From: Moniliophthora roreri
Lineage: Eukaryota; Basidiomycota; Agaricomycetes; Agaricales; Marasmiaceae
Length of the DNA: 64,000 bases
NCBI GenBank assembly: GCA_001466705.2
Contig: LATX02000100.1
Coordinates: forward strand, 620,001-684,000
Direction of reading: 5' to 3'
In this document: positions 34,230-45,588 of the stretch, piece by piece
Numbering within the stretch: the stretch's first letter is position 1
How the letters are laid out: the number at the start of each line of letters is the position of its first letter
Notes under the pieces: generated by a model
Told to the model about the DNA's origin: nothing
Database searches by the model: none
The model's input: the letters and a program-made list of their open reading frames with translations, nothing else
Program-made: the position numbers and the translations under genes

Positions 34230-35761
34230 TTTCGACTTTGAGATGCTGACAGACCACGATTTCCAGGCCTCGACTTGCAGTGCCTGTTCAATCAAAGAGA
34301 ACAAGTCGAACTACTGGAAACCAACTTTGTACTTCCAGTCACCGAAGAACGGTACTTTCAAGCGGGTTCGTTCTCATTCATACTCATCACATCAACATTA
34401 TACTCAATCAGTTTTCTCTAGGTCACTCAACCAGGTAGCTCGATCGGCGATTTTAAAGGTGGAATGGTGGTCTACTATATCCAAGTCGGCCAGGTTACCG
34501 CATTCCCCAAGGTAACCGGTCAACTTCCTATCAAGGAACCACGAATTGATGTGGTTTGTGCCGTAGGGTTTCCGAATGATTTCTGGCGACCCGTATCTCC
34601 ATTCATATAACAGCAGTATCAACGGCTCTAGGTCTATCATGATGAGGTGTCTGGAGACCGATTTGACCAGCGGAAAAGACTACTACGGTATGCCAACGAC
34701 CAAGTGCAAGGGAGGCGTTCGGAGTCAGATTAACTTCCCGACGTTAGTTTTTGTTTACATCTCGCTATGGATATCTAGCTGACAACGCGACACTTCAGAT
34801 GCTGGGACGGAAAGAATGTCGACACGCCTAACCACAAGGTATATACCCCGATCATGTTTGTAATGAGACCGTCGCTCACCCGAGACTAGGACCACGTACG
34901 TTATGCTATCGGTGCAAGCTTCGGTAACTTTGGACAAGGATGCCCTTCTACCCACCCCGTACAACTTCCATTGCTCTTCCTGGAGAGGTACTGGGATACT
35001 ACACCCTTTGACAACGAATGGCAGGAAGGTAGCGGTCAGCAACCATTTGTGTGGGCTATGGGTGACCCGTAAGTCATATTCTACGAATCTTGGTCGAACC
35101 GTTCGCTGACAGATATCTCAGTACTGGTTTCGGATACCATGGTGACTACATGATGGGCTGTCCAGCAGATACGCTCAAAGCTGCCATGGCTCAGTGCAAT
35201 GATGCCGGTGGTCAGATCTCTGCTTGCCCTGTCCTTACCTCGCGCTCGGAACAAGAGATGAATGATTATGCCGTTCCTAATCGCGTCGAGGAGGATCTTG
35301 GCGGCTGTACGTTTCCATAAGCCTACCGTCTCTCGTGCTTTGATCTCACGTTGCCATTCTCACTAGGGCTCACCGAACTTCCCGGATGCAACCCCATCTA
35401 CAAAGGTCCCGGACGTGCGCCACTTACCACCGGTTGCGGTGCACCAGAAACTGTTCTCCCTAAAGACACTGTCACCTTCCTCAAGAGCGACATCTCAGGC
35501 TGGACTCTCGTCGGTTGAGCTAGCGAGAATAATGGCGAAACCCTGCTCAGTGATGCCAAGGCCACTATCGCGATGATGAGCATCGAGAAACGCCTCAACT
35601 ATTGCAACACCCAGAAATTGTCGTACGCTGGTATCAAGGGCACCACTTGCTCGAACAGTGTGAACACGAGCAAGTTCTCAAAGAGTTACGCTTGCGATAA
35701 AGTTTGTACGGGTAACTCCAATGGTGGGTATTTGTGCGATTACTCAGTTCTGGCGTATTGA
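34230..35761 (+). pseudogene. DUF1996-WSC gene, 5'-truncated with one nonsense codon
   Basis: Exons 34230..34365, 34422..34511, 34567..34742, 34799..34838, 34890..35068, 35122..35306 and 35367 onward splice in a single open frame with GT-AG introns. They read FDFEMLTDHDFQASTCSACS, SNYWKPTLYF, VYYIQVGQVTAFP, GFRMISGDP, CWDGKNVDTPNHKDHVRYAI and HGDYMMGCP, the core of DUF1996, a secreted fungal domain. After WTLVG a TGA occurs at 35516-35518. The frame then stays open to 35761 and reads as a WSC-like carbohydrate-binding module (KRLNYCNTQKLSYAG, TCSN), with one expected Cys now Arg. The first exon(s), which should hold the signal peptide and the SGHVH-type motif, are absent: upstream is F-box remnant. 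Confidence 0.75.
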
Positions 35762-35852
35762 TTTCCGCTGTGTAGGTACCTCCAGTGGATTCTTCCGAAT
35801 CCGAATCCGGAACTGATTCTACTGGATGAAACTCAAACCAACTGTCGATCCG

Positions 35853-38800
35853 TACATCCAGCCCAGTATCCGAAAGCCTCGAGAAGCGTTCACGAACCGC
35901 CGTATCGAGCTGATACTCATAGCAATGCAAATGGAAACACTACAGTCGCCCAACTCCAAGAACCCGCAGTTGGATCTTCAAGACATCTTGAGAGCCATAC
36001 CAGGTGAAACGACAAGTCACCGTTGAAAGAGTTATTGGACATTTTGAGGGTGAGAGTGGCTAGATTCGGTAGTAGTAGGTCCAGATAACACATTGACTAA
36101 TGTTCTATGAAGTCGTGGAACAGAGTCCATAAATAGAGTAACAATCAATACGACGTCTCTAAATCCCAAATGCGCTGATCCCTGACCCCGCAAATGCTTC
36201 CCACCATGAATTGCCAGTCTTCTCTTCTGCATGTCAGAGTCAGTTAGGGCGCGAAGCCAAACGATACGAGTACCTCACCTTGAACGTCAACCTCTTCAAA
36301 CTGCCCATGATCCTTCCCTACGCCAACTATCTCCAACTCTGGAAACCCCATACTCCTTGCCCAATCAGATGTAGTGGGGTCGAAGCCGCGTGCCTCTTGC
36401 CATTCTTGGAGGGCAGTGTAGACATAGGTAGGCCATTTGAGCACCCCAAGAGATTGATCTATCATGCAGGTGAGCACTGGAACTCCCCACCTCTCACACT
36501 CCTCCTCCGACATCCCGGATTGACCGGTCTCGTCAAAAGACCAGAAGTAGGCCCCTGGGCGTCCCCACGACATGAATTCCGATATTGACTCGGGAAAGCG
36601 ACGAAGGAAAAGATATATAGGTGAGGGAGCGGGTGGGGTTTCTTTGACCGGGGGCTTGCCATCACAGAGGTTGAAAAATGCTGTGAGGCCGTCATATTCA
36701 TGTAGGGTGTATTCTATTACCAACGCAGGTGGATCAATGACAACTGACGGTAGGGAGGGTAATGAGTATTCAGAATATATTCAACAGAGAGGGGACATAC
36801 AGAAGTTTTCCTCCCCCTCCGTAACATTGAGAGCACCAAAGATCTGGGAGGATTGTAATAACCATGCGTGATAGAACTTCCGGCACATTGTATAGAAAGA
36901 AAAATTCTGAGTCAGATCTAACGTGAAACTGTGGGTTCCTGAGCCCAAATCAAACACAGGAACCACAGTATTACTCACCGTGTCAACCCCCCATCAAGTT
37001 CCATTTTGTCTACTAGGCCCCTCCGTTCACTCCAATGACTCCAATGCGACTCCCATAATGAACCAGCACCCTTCGGCCACCTTGCAACGGCCTCCATCGA
37101 TGGCGAGTACACAGTGTCGAACCGAAGCCCACCTGTAACATTCATCGGGATGTGATAGGGTGGATCCCGCCAAAGGCCGCCACAGAGAAACAGATACATT
37201 GCTGAATTCCAGGCAGGATTGTCGGGATTCTTGGATTGGAGGTCTTCTGCTATCCCTGGAAACAGATCGTCGAGACAGGTGCGTTTCTGACTATCCCATG
37301 CACACCACAAAACACTATTGTCCACACTCAACCCGATTTTGCAGAAGAATTGGAAGGAAATGTCATCTTTGAGCATTTCTGCTTTCGATGGGACAACGAC
37401 TGATCCATCAGTACTGAAGAATCGCCAATATGCAGGGGGTCCCACAGGACCACTACAGAGAGAACCTCTCGCATCCATCCATACATTTGTGTACCCCCAT
37501 CCATTGTTTCTCTGGAGGAATGAAGGGCATTGCTTCAGATTTTAGAGAATTCAGAAACCGTACTGACCGTCAGATACTGAAGGTAGACATTCGACCAGAA
37601 TGAAAGCTTGTAAAAATGTCCCAGTGGAATCAATTCTGCATTCTACAGGGTCAGAATATACTGTTGACGAAGGAAAGAAGGTAATCTTTACCGTTGTGGA
37701 AAATCAGCATTGGGATTGACGATTGGTTGATCCCGAAGAGTTGAAACGAGCTCAGATTTCTGGTCACATGTCAGAATATAGAGCTCCCAAGCAATAGATG
37801 AATACCTACTTAGTATGCGAGAACTGTTCAAAATCTTTCTCCCAAACGCGTCGTGCATCTTTGCCCTCATAAGTAATAGCAGTGAATTTGGTTTTTCGGT
37901 CGACAATCTCAACAGTGTATATTGTTCGCTGAGCTTTGCATCGGGTGGCATACCACCTCCCGCGTCTCCCGCGTCTCCACTTCCAGTCCCTGTCGGAAGA
38001 ATGTAGTTCCTTCTCCAAGATAACGTCCCCCAGTATCACCTCACGAAACTGTAAAGGGTACTCCTTAGTGATGCAAAGGATACTTATGACTGGCACACTT
38101 ACCTGGTCATACTTGGTACACTTTACCTCCGTCTGTCCAGTGCTGAAGTTGACAGTACGCGCATTAATTGTCCCGTTGACCTGATTCCCTCTAACATGAT
38201 TGAAAGTGTTCTTGCCCTTGATAGAAACACGCGAACAGCCTGCGAGGCTCATTTCCAGTTTCGTGTGGTTGAGTGAGATGGTGGTGGTAAGAAGACAAGA
38301 TGCTGTATGAGGGAAACGAAGGTCTACAGCATTTTATATGTCAGTCGATATCGGATTTGATGAACCAGATTTGGAAGGATACCTTTGTAGGCGATATGGT
38401 CATGGCCGTCAATCTGTGTACTGCCTTTTTGCGAGCGTCAAAGTAAGAGGCGCATACTAGCCAGCCCCGACCTTGACTGGTAGGTTTGACCTTACGCGTC
38501 TCTGGGGTCTTCATATTGTGGCTTTAGAGCGCTTACTCCAGATATTTTGGACATTTGCTAGATTCCGAATCAACATGAAAACCTTTTGAGCTGGTATCAC
38601 TTACCTGTGCCTGGTTCCTTTCAATCTATTTTTTTGTCCCCAATGACAATCTGGTTTGCATATATGACAGTTAGATTTTGAAACTTGAAGCGTGAAGAGT
38701 GGTGGTGGTAGTGAAGAAAGAGTCGCAGCGGCTCGGCTTCGGATACTCGGCGTCAACGCGACCGTGACAACAGATACTCATCGAGATTAGCAAGATTAAA

Positions 38801-38969
38801 CGCACCAGTAACCACTACTACGACTGGGCCGTTGGTTTAGTTTATTTTGCTGAATCGTACACGTTTGCCCCTTCTTGGTTGGGTAGATGCTGGAACATCG
38901 AGTACATGGTCCCACTAACGCTACCGTGTCTATCAGTAGGAGAATTCGGAGATTAGACGACTATGAGAG
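35853..38969. repeat. Segmental duplication, right copy
   Basis: Direct copy of 27333-31442, shorter by the 1.05 kb segment 30211-31256 and by small indels. Carries the gene at 36244-38252. Ends 57 bp before a tRNA-Leu gene. Confidence 0.9.
36244..38252 (-). CDS. Orphan agaric-family protein, duplicate B
   Basis: Model: complement(join(36244..36743,36801..36928,36979..37511,37568..37635,37692..37759,37810..38048,38103..38252)), 561 aa. Exon lengths equal those of duplicate A except for +18, -12 and +6 nt, all in frame, which is good evidence that both copies stayed under selection or split recently. Intron 38049-38102 is 54 nt and open, so it could be retained without a stop. Typical segments: NTFNHVRGNQVNGTINART, FQLFGINQSSIPMLIFHN, FWSFDETGQSGMSEEECER and PTYVYTALQEWQEARGFDP. 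No known domain, no targeting signal. Confidence 0.72.
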
Positions 38970-39026
38970 CTCTCTCCGAAAACAAGTGTAGCCATCGAGT
39001 TTGGCTAGCGAAGCCAAGTGCTTAAT
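38253..39026. other. Upstream flank of duplicate B and tRNA
   Basis: Shared with the left duplicate up to 38969 (upstream region of the orphan gene), then 57 bp of unique sequence before the tRNA. No further gene. Confidence 0.4.
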
Positions 39027-39132
39027 GGCGAGATGGCCGAGCGGTCTAAGGCGCCAGACTAAGGAGACCAACACTTGTGAAGTGTTTCAAATCTGGTCCG
39101 AAAGGGCGTGGGTTCGAATCCCACTCTCGTCA
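39027..39132 (+). tRNA. tRNA-Leu (anticodon AAG) with intron
   Basis: Acceptor stem GGCGAGA (39027-39033) pairs with TCTCGTC (39125-39131), discriminator A at 39132. The D arm GGCCGAGCGGTCTAAGGCGCC has the usual Leu features. Anticodon stem CCAGA/TCTGG encloses loop C-T-A-A-G-G, giving anticodon AAG at 39061-39063. An intron of 26 nt (39065-39090) interrupts after position 37, the canonical eukaryotic site. A long variable arm and the T arm GTGGGTTCGAATCCCAC follow. This fits a class II tRNA-Leu reading CTT/CTC. Confidence 0.93.
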
Positions 39133-39208
39133 TAGCCTGATGATCTATTCAAGCTTTTTTGGCAGTTGTATATTTACAACAAGATTTTATACTCTATACA
39201 AGCGTAAT

Positions 39209-40966
39209 CTACATCCTCGCTGCACCCATCTGGATCGCCCCAACTCTAACCGTCACAGTCGGGTTAATCGGCTGCGGGGGTACACTAGGCAACGGAAACG
39301 GCTTACACCCCGAACCCAACTGGCCCATCCCATCCAGATCCAACTCGTCCCTCTCCGTGGGAGGTACACTCCCAACATACGCATTAAAGTTGTACATCCC
39401 ACACGGACATACATTCCCAATCTCCCTCAAACTCGTCGCACTCATTCCCGGCACCTCTCTACCCTCACGAACAAGAGCAAAATGTTGCGGTCCAGTCTTG
39501 AATGGGACCTGAATCGCAGATGCACCAGCAGCAAGATCAGCGGTATATAGCGTTCCGCCAGAGTTGATCTGTACTGTTCCAGGTGATTTGAGAAAAGCGA
39601 CGACAAAGACGTCGTCTAGCATCGTATCCCAGCCGTTTGGTTTCCCTGTATGGTCCGTGCTGTCGCAGTTGATCGATTTGGGGTGAACGCGATACCAGTA
39701 GACGAGTATTTCTGATGGTATGTGTGAAGGAGTGAGCGTGGTAGAACCCGATTTGTAGGCGGTGATGAAAGGTTGAGAGAGGTTTAGCCAGGGTGTGTGC
39801 GGCCTGTATGTTCTCGTGGTTAGCCTCTAAACATTCGGATGATAGATAACTAGTTTAGGTACGTACATCTCATAAACCCATTTACTCGCCCCGTCGTCCG
39901 TGTGCTTCGACCGTAAAGGGCCTAGGTAATGCGATTCGCCATAGTCGTTCCAAGTGATTAACTCGACGAACGAAGGCGCTGGTTGCATAGAGAGGATGTC
40001 TACCCAACGTGAGTAGATGAGCAAATCGGAGGGAAAGACCCAGTTTTTGCTGTAGGGCACTTCGCTGCCAAAGTGAGTAGCTGCAAGAGCGTATCGTGAT
40101 GAGTATCGGTGGCAATGCGTATAGTGCAAGTGAAGGTCCTACTTACAGAACCAAGGTGCTATCGCTGTGCAAATAGAGGACGTCCAAGTTAGAAAAAGAT
40201 TACGAGGTTAGAGTTGAACACCCGCTCACGAGCAATGTAGCCTTTACTACCCAAAGCACCCCGATATTGACGATCTCCATCATCTACCGTGACGAGGCGA
40301 CCACCAGGACTCGGAGCTCGGTTATCCCCATTATTGGGCCACGCCATCCAATTCAACGCGCCATCTACAGCACCAAAGTCCCCTTGACCAGGATGAAAAT
40401 TAGGTGCAAAGTAAATCTCTCCACCTCCCAAGGCCCTAACCTGCGCTCGAAGCGCATCGACATCCAAACCGTCTCCTACAAAAGAAGATACAAACACCTT
40501 GTCCATGAAACGGAGCTGAGAGGGCTGGTTGGCGTATTTGGCAATTTTTCGAGCGATATCGGGGATTTGAGCCGGGGTAGTGTGGAACCAGTTGAAGTCG
40601 AACGAGATGAATACTTTGAACGAGTTCTGAGAGGCAGCAGCGTATGCTAGGTCGAGCTGCGTGTCGGTATATGGATCTAGGCCAATGTTGAGGGCGAATG
40701 CATCGATGCCGATGGATTTGGCGAGTTGCATGTCAGGGGTGTAGTCAGCGGTCGAGTGTCGGTTGGATGTTATGCCGATCTAGGACGTAGATGAGCATGT
40801 GGTCTGTGGAATAATAAGCAGGCTGAGCACGCACCATGAAATGAGCGAAGACAAGTTTTGGATTCGCAGACTGAGCATCGATGGCACTTTGCAAAGAAGT
40901 AGATGGAGCGCAGAAACATGCCATGAACAAGGTGAAAATGAAGGATAGGACAGCTTGAGTGCGCAT
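39209..40966 (-). CDS. GH71 alpha-1,3-glucanase (mutanase type), secreted
   Basis: Model: complement(join(39209..39803,39867..40080,40147..40164,40230..40779,40835..40966)), 502 aa. A signal peptide MRTQAVLSFIFTLFMACFCA is followed by LVFAHFMIGITSNRHSTADY, the start of the GH71 barrel. Further signatures are IGIDAFALNIG, FKVFISFDFNWF, YFAPNFHPGQGDF, LNWMAWPNNG, GYIAPIAPWF and ITWNDYGESHYLGP (around 275-288). The family hydrolyses alpha-1,3-glucan of fungal walls, so roles in wall remodelling or septum dissolution are likely. The third exon is only 18 nt. Two in-frame Met codons lie upstream (40984 and 40993); 40966 is preferred because it gives a clean signal peptide. No CBM is visible; a Cys-containing tail (GNVCPCGMYNFNAYVG) follows the barrel. 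Confidence 0.88.
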
Positions 40967-41039
40967 TTTGGCTGCAGGTTGCATTCGTTCCAACTCTTCT
41001 TCTGGGTTCTTGTAGCCCTACCAACGGCTCCAAGCAAGG

Positions 41040-41510
41040 AAGGCCAAAAAAGTGACAGCTCTTCTCTTGCGCCTTCCGAATAAGAATTTCATTTGCTAAT
41101 TTGGGACTCCGAGGGGGTTAGCGACGGATCTCAGAGCTTCCGCATGCTATTTGTTGCAAAAGAAGGTTAGTGTACTGAATAAACCCAGAATAAGCCCTGT
41201 ACGCACCGGTACCCAAACCTCCGTCTACATCTGTAGTAGACCTGTTCCAAGTTTTCTACTCTTCTTTCCGGAGAAGCGTTCGACGGGGTAGGCAATGTTC
41301 TCAAGCGCGGTTTCTGGCTCTCCAGCCTTGTGTATTCAGCCTGGCTGAATTTATGAGATTGAGAAGAGAAGGTACGCTTGCTAGTATAGCTGTGGTCGAT
41401 TATGGGCCAGAGAATAAGGCGGCTGGGGGTGAAGGACATCGTCGTTATGAGTGAAGGCGCGATAGATTGATAGACGACCCGGTAGCCGCCTGCCGGTTGT
41501 CACTGAACCA
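41040..41510 (-). repeat. Direct repeat (copy 1) with possible small gene
   Basis: Resembles 45110-45545 at about 75-80 percent. On the - strand it encodes a possible small protein starting at 41439 (MSFTPSRLILWPIIDHS, then SQKPRLRTLPTPSNASPERR). A GTGCGT...AATAG intron of about 60 nt would lead to a short end MRKL and stop, about 82 aa. The Arg/Ser-rich start could be a mitochondrial presequence, but no family is recognised. The gene call is tentative; the repeat is clear. Confidence 0.45.
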
Positions 41511-42165
41511 CCCATTCTGCGGTGGTCTCTTTCAGTCTCATATCCCCCAAATTATTCACGTGTCCGGAGGGCCGAGTCCCTGAGTCGTCTCTCAAATCCA
41601 AATACCGAATCGGTCTGGCGAAAGCCTGACTCGAGACTTCAATTATTGGAACCAAGATGCGATCCTTCAAAACTTGGGAATGTGCGTCGCAGTCGGGTGG
41701 TGAGCGGGAGGCGAAGTGACGTTAATTGAGAGGAAAGGTCAGTCAGAAAACTTGAAGTCTCCGCAGTAAGGGATGAAGGCTAACCTTAACCACCCTAGGT
41801 TACCAATGATACGGTCATTTAGACATGGGTAACTCTCCGTCGATTCTGCCCTGATTCTCCTCTCAAAATCCGCATCCTTACTGTTTATACATCAGGCCGG
41901 TATCTAATTTTAAATCAACTTTCTCAGACGAGGGCACACCAGTGATACCACTAGGCCGCCCTGAGCTGACGTTGATACTCGAATACAGCTATAGCTCTTA
42001 ATGCTGTAAACGTGCGCAGCTATGGCCTATCGCACAGGTATCTCTACTTTATAAGTATATATTATTGGCGCGCAGTAATACTGATCAACAGCTTAAAATA
42101 GTCCTTGTGTCTTCTCTTGCCTTAAAACTCGAGTTCCTGCTCCCCAACCTCCGTTTTCCGTGACC
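41511..42165. promoter_or_regulatory. Upstream region of the MFS transporter
   Basis: No ORF. AT-rich TTTATAAGTATATATTATT at 42049-42067 is a likely TATA region about 100 bp before the start codon at 42166. A CGTGTCCGGAGGG lies at 41560. Confidence 0.4.
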
Positions 42166-44425
42166 ATGACCACGCTCTACCGGTACGCCAAGCGGAAACG
42201 GTCAAAAGACTTAACCTCAACGACCCAAAACCCTGAGCAATGCCATGGTTGGAGATTCACAATCAGATTGTCAGCTGCCCTAGCGATACCCATCTTTCTG
42301 GAAACACTTGATTACACCGGTGATTCTTTTTGCCAACTCTGCCCAATCCTCGAAGTTTTACTAACCTTCATTGCCTGCTTTAGTTGTCGCCACTGCGCAA
42401 ACGGAGATTGCTGTACGTTTGGGCTCCCTGACGTCGGGTACCCTTCTGACTTGTGATACTGTAGTCGGCCTTCAATCGTTTGGACCTTCAGAGGTAGGGA
42501 CTAATTCTTCGTAGCTTGCCATTTGTAACTCACCCTACGCAAATAGCTATATCGGAACTCTATACCTCCTTACGTCGACTGTTTTTCTTCCCCTGTTTGC
42601 TTCTGTAGCCGATATCTATGGACGACATTTCGCTATGCAAGCATCCTTGGTCTTTTTCATACTTGGAAGCGCGTTAAGCACAGGTGCGAAGAACATGGGA
42701 ATGATGCTGGCCGGACGCGGCATCGCAGGTATTGGTGCTGCTGGATTACTTACCGTAAGTGACATTGAGTTGCCAAAGGATTAGTCAGTAAAATGATCAC
42801 CCTGCAGGTCGTACGCGCTATATTATCCGATTCCGGGTCCCTGGACGACAACAACTGGCAGATATCTATCCTGTTCCTGCTCTATGCGATTGGTTATTCC
42901 GTAGGGCCCGTGATAGGAGGATACCTCTCTGCGGTGTCTTTCCGATGGATTTTTGCGATCAAGTGGGTGCTTCCGTCTTTGCCTGCAATCTGTAGCTCAC
43001 ATCTCATACAGTCTTCCTATCTGTGTTTTATCTATGATCCTCATTTTCGTCCTTTTGCGTAAACATTTGAAAAAAGGATTTGTTGTAGACGAGAGGCCAT
43101 CAGACTCTGGGGAACCGTATTCGTTAGGCTTCGTGTCAAAGTTGATGAAGATCGACTGGATTGGTACCTTTCTATTTGTCGGGGCGGGTATCCTTGTTCT
43201 TCTGGCCTTGAATTGGGGATCGACAGAGGAATGGAACAGCGCTAAGGTCATCGCCTGTTTCGTGGTTGGTGGCTTGCTGTTCTGTGCTTGCGCCTTATGG
43301 GAGTACGTCCTCGAAAGAGAGCAGAACAAACCTGCCCCCACATCCTCCCTCGTCCTCTCTGCCTATCCAATGATACCTTTGGAAATGTTCCGAAATATGG
43401 ATATCTGCACCGTTATGGCGACTTCCTTCGTGGGGGGCATGGTCATGCTGGTCATGTTCTACTTTGTCGCAATTTTCATGACAGTCGCTGTTGGATTAAA
43501 TTCACGAAATGCAGGAGTCCAGCTCCTCTACTTTGCACCAGGAAGCGGAGCGGGTGTTTTAATATCGATACAGATAATAAAACGGCTTCGACAGGCAAGT
43601 AGTCTGCCGCCTGTTAAAACTTGATACTCAATGCGATTACTCTGCCTCAGCCGAAGTACGCGATACAACTAGGCAGCCTGATACTTCCCATCTGTTTGGG
43701 ACTTATTTCGATGGGGATTCAAGAAAATGAACAGGGTTTAGTGAACGGGTAAGCATTGTGGCGTATAGGATGATTCGCCAGCTGACCTCTTTCACAGATT
43801 CCTCGCCATGTCCGGTCAGTTTCCTCTATACGTTTATCCCCCCATCATTTCTCAACGTCTACCTGTATAGGCGTCGGTTGTGGACTTGCGATAGGTTCGA
43901 TGAATGTGCATGCTCGGTTTTCCCAGCCATCCGAACGAGTGGCAATCGTTTCCGCTATGCTTCTCTTCGTAAGTGGTTCTTCATGACACTCTCCTTATGA
44001 TCCTGATCATCAGCAATACATAGTTCCGATCCCTCGGGGGTACTGTAGGTCTCGCACAATGCGGCGCTGTGTTGAATGCTCGAGTAAAAGCATTCATTAC
44101 CGACGCGATTTTATCCGGGCAGATACCGACGACCGGTGTTGTCAATGTCGACTTTGGGAGTGCCAACTCTCTAGGTTCTTTGGGGAGTATTAGTGCGCTC
44201 CCAGAGTCTATTCAAACAATAATCAGAAACGCCTTCAGAGATGGTGTCAGATGGTGTTTCATATCTCTCGTCCCATGGGCCGGCGTTGTTTTCCTTCTCA
44301 CCGCATTCTTCCTTACCAATATTGCAGATCCGGATAGGAAATATGATGAGAAGCCTGGAGATATGGAGATAACGGGCTCTCACGTTGAACTGAACACCTT
44401 GCCAAGAGCAAACCAAGCGACTTGA
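42166..44425 (+). CDS. MFS drug/metabolite transporter
   Basis: Model: join(42166..42319,42384..42412,42465..42493,42547..42754,42808..42962,43012..43594,43651..43748,43798..43814,43871..43968,44024..44425), 590 aa. The sequence follows the fungal multidrug MFS pattern: LETLDYTVVATAQTEIA in TM1, SYIGTLYLLTSTVFLPLFAS, the motif-A-like ADIYGRHFAMQ, AGRGIAGIGAAGLLT, YAIGYSVGPVIGGYL (motif C area) and RWIFAINLPICV. It continues with DWIGTFLFVGAGILVLLALN, FVGGMVMLVMFYFVAIFMTV and FRSLGGTVGLAQCGAVLN. About 14 hydrophobic segments suggest a DHA2-like proton antiporter; substrate unknown. The intron 43595-43650 begins GCAAGT, a GC-AG intron required by the frame. An upstream GTG frame start is ignored in favour of the first ATG. 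Confidence 0.87.
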
Positions 44426-45109
44426 ATACTTCCACACCTCGTTGACGAACCCTTGTATTATCATTTGATAGTTTCTCGCAATAAATTGCAATATTCTCCA
44501 TCCATGCCTCGTTTCCGATCTAACATTTCGGAAGTGAGCGATGCGCAACACCTTATTCTAGGAGAAAGCTCAGGAGAATGGGAGAGTGCAGCTATCTACC
44601 AAATATGAATTGCAGAAGTTTTCCAGATGGGGATAACGATCCATCATTTCACCCGAGCAGAGGATTCGACCTGGGAGCGGCCTAGAGAACTATTCTTCTG
44701 TTCAAAGAACAAAACACCTCCGACGGCTCACTTTGTTCAGGAAAATTGCCAAGCACAGAACAAAATAGGCCCCGTGGCCCAATCTCGAAGGTAGGTCAAG
44801 GTGGTTGACTTTGAGCCACTGAGAACATACTGGAGTACAGAAAACATATGAAGTGTCGAAAACGAAGAAAGAAGGGCTACGTCATTCGAAGGGGATCCAT
44901 CAGCCTTCAACAGATGGATGAAATCAAAGTATTCAGCTCGGAAAAATTCATGATTTCTTTTCAGCACGTGTGCATAGAGAGCCTTTGAGAACCGTGAGCT
45001 ATTTCTGCATCCGGGAGACAAGAGAGAAGAAATCGCACCATAATCCAATCAACCGGTCGATCTATGATTTGGATGTTCATTGTCTGAAGAAGAGAGTTGA
45101 TCAGTTAAT

Positions 45110-45545
45110 GCTTTGGAAGGCAAAACAGTGACAGTTCTTCTCTTACGTCTTCCGAATAAGAAATCTATTTGCTGATTTGGTGCGAATCTCAGAGCTTCCG
45201 CATGCTGATTGCTGCGAGGGAAAGGTCAGTGTACTGCCATAAGCACAAAAGAAGAGACCCTACACGCGTTGGTACCCATGTCTCCGTCTGCATCTGTGTC
45301 AATGGACGTATTCCAAGTCTTCTGCTTCCAATGTCTGCTTCCGAAGAAGCGTTCGGCGTGGTAGACAAAGGACCCAGGAGCGGTTTTTGGCTCTCCCTCA
45401 CCTCATTCATGAGGCTGAACAATGAATATGAAAGGTAAAACTGTGGCTTATTGTGGGCCAGAGGATAAGTTAACTGGGATTGGGTGTGAAGGTCATTGTC
45501 GTGAAGACGCGATAGGTTGATAGCCTGCCAGTTGTCCCTGTTGTG
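45110..45545 (-). repeat. Direct repeat (copy 2), small ORF interrupted
   Basis: Counterpart of 41040-41510, including CTTCCGAATAAGAA, CTCAGAGCTTCCGCATGCT and GAAGGTCATTGTCGT. The small frame of copy 1 (MSFTPS...) is here interrupted by a TAA at about the eighth codon, so this copy is not coding in that form. Confidence 0.6.
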
Positions 45546-45588
45546 GTCTGATAGATATTGATAGATCGTTTTGTTTGGTTCTCTTTCG
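45541..45588 (-). mobile_element. Fragment of the gypsy LTR
   Basis: About 45 bp match 6739-6781 inside the LTR (GTGGTCTGATAGAT, then TGATAGATCGTTTTGTTTGG) with a few mismatches. Directly adjoins the direct repeat. Confidence 0.6.

Noticed and set aside
35634..35930. 98-codon - strand frame (LDTAVRERFSRLSDTG) reaching the duplicate border
   Set aside because: It overlaps the WSC-like module on the other strand; the matching part in the left copy is interrupted. Possibly an F-box protein tail, but too weak to list.
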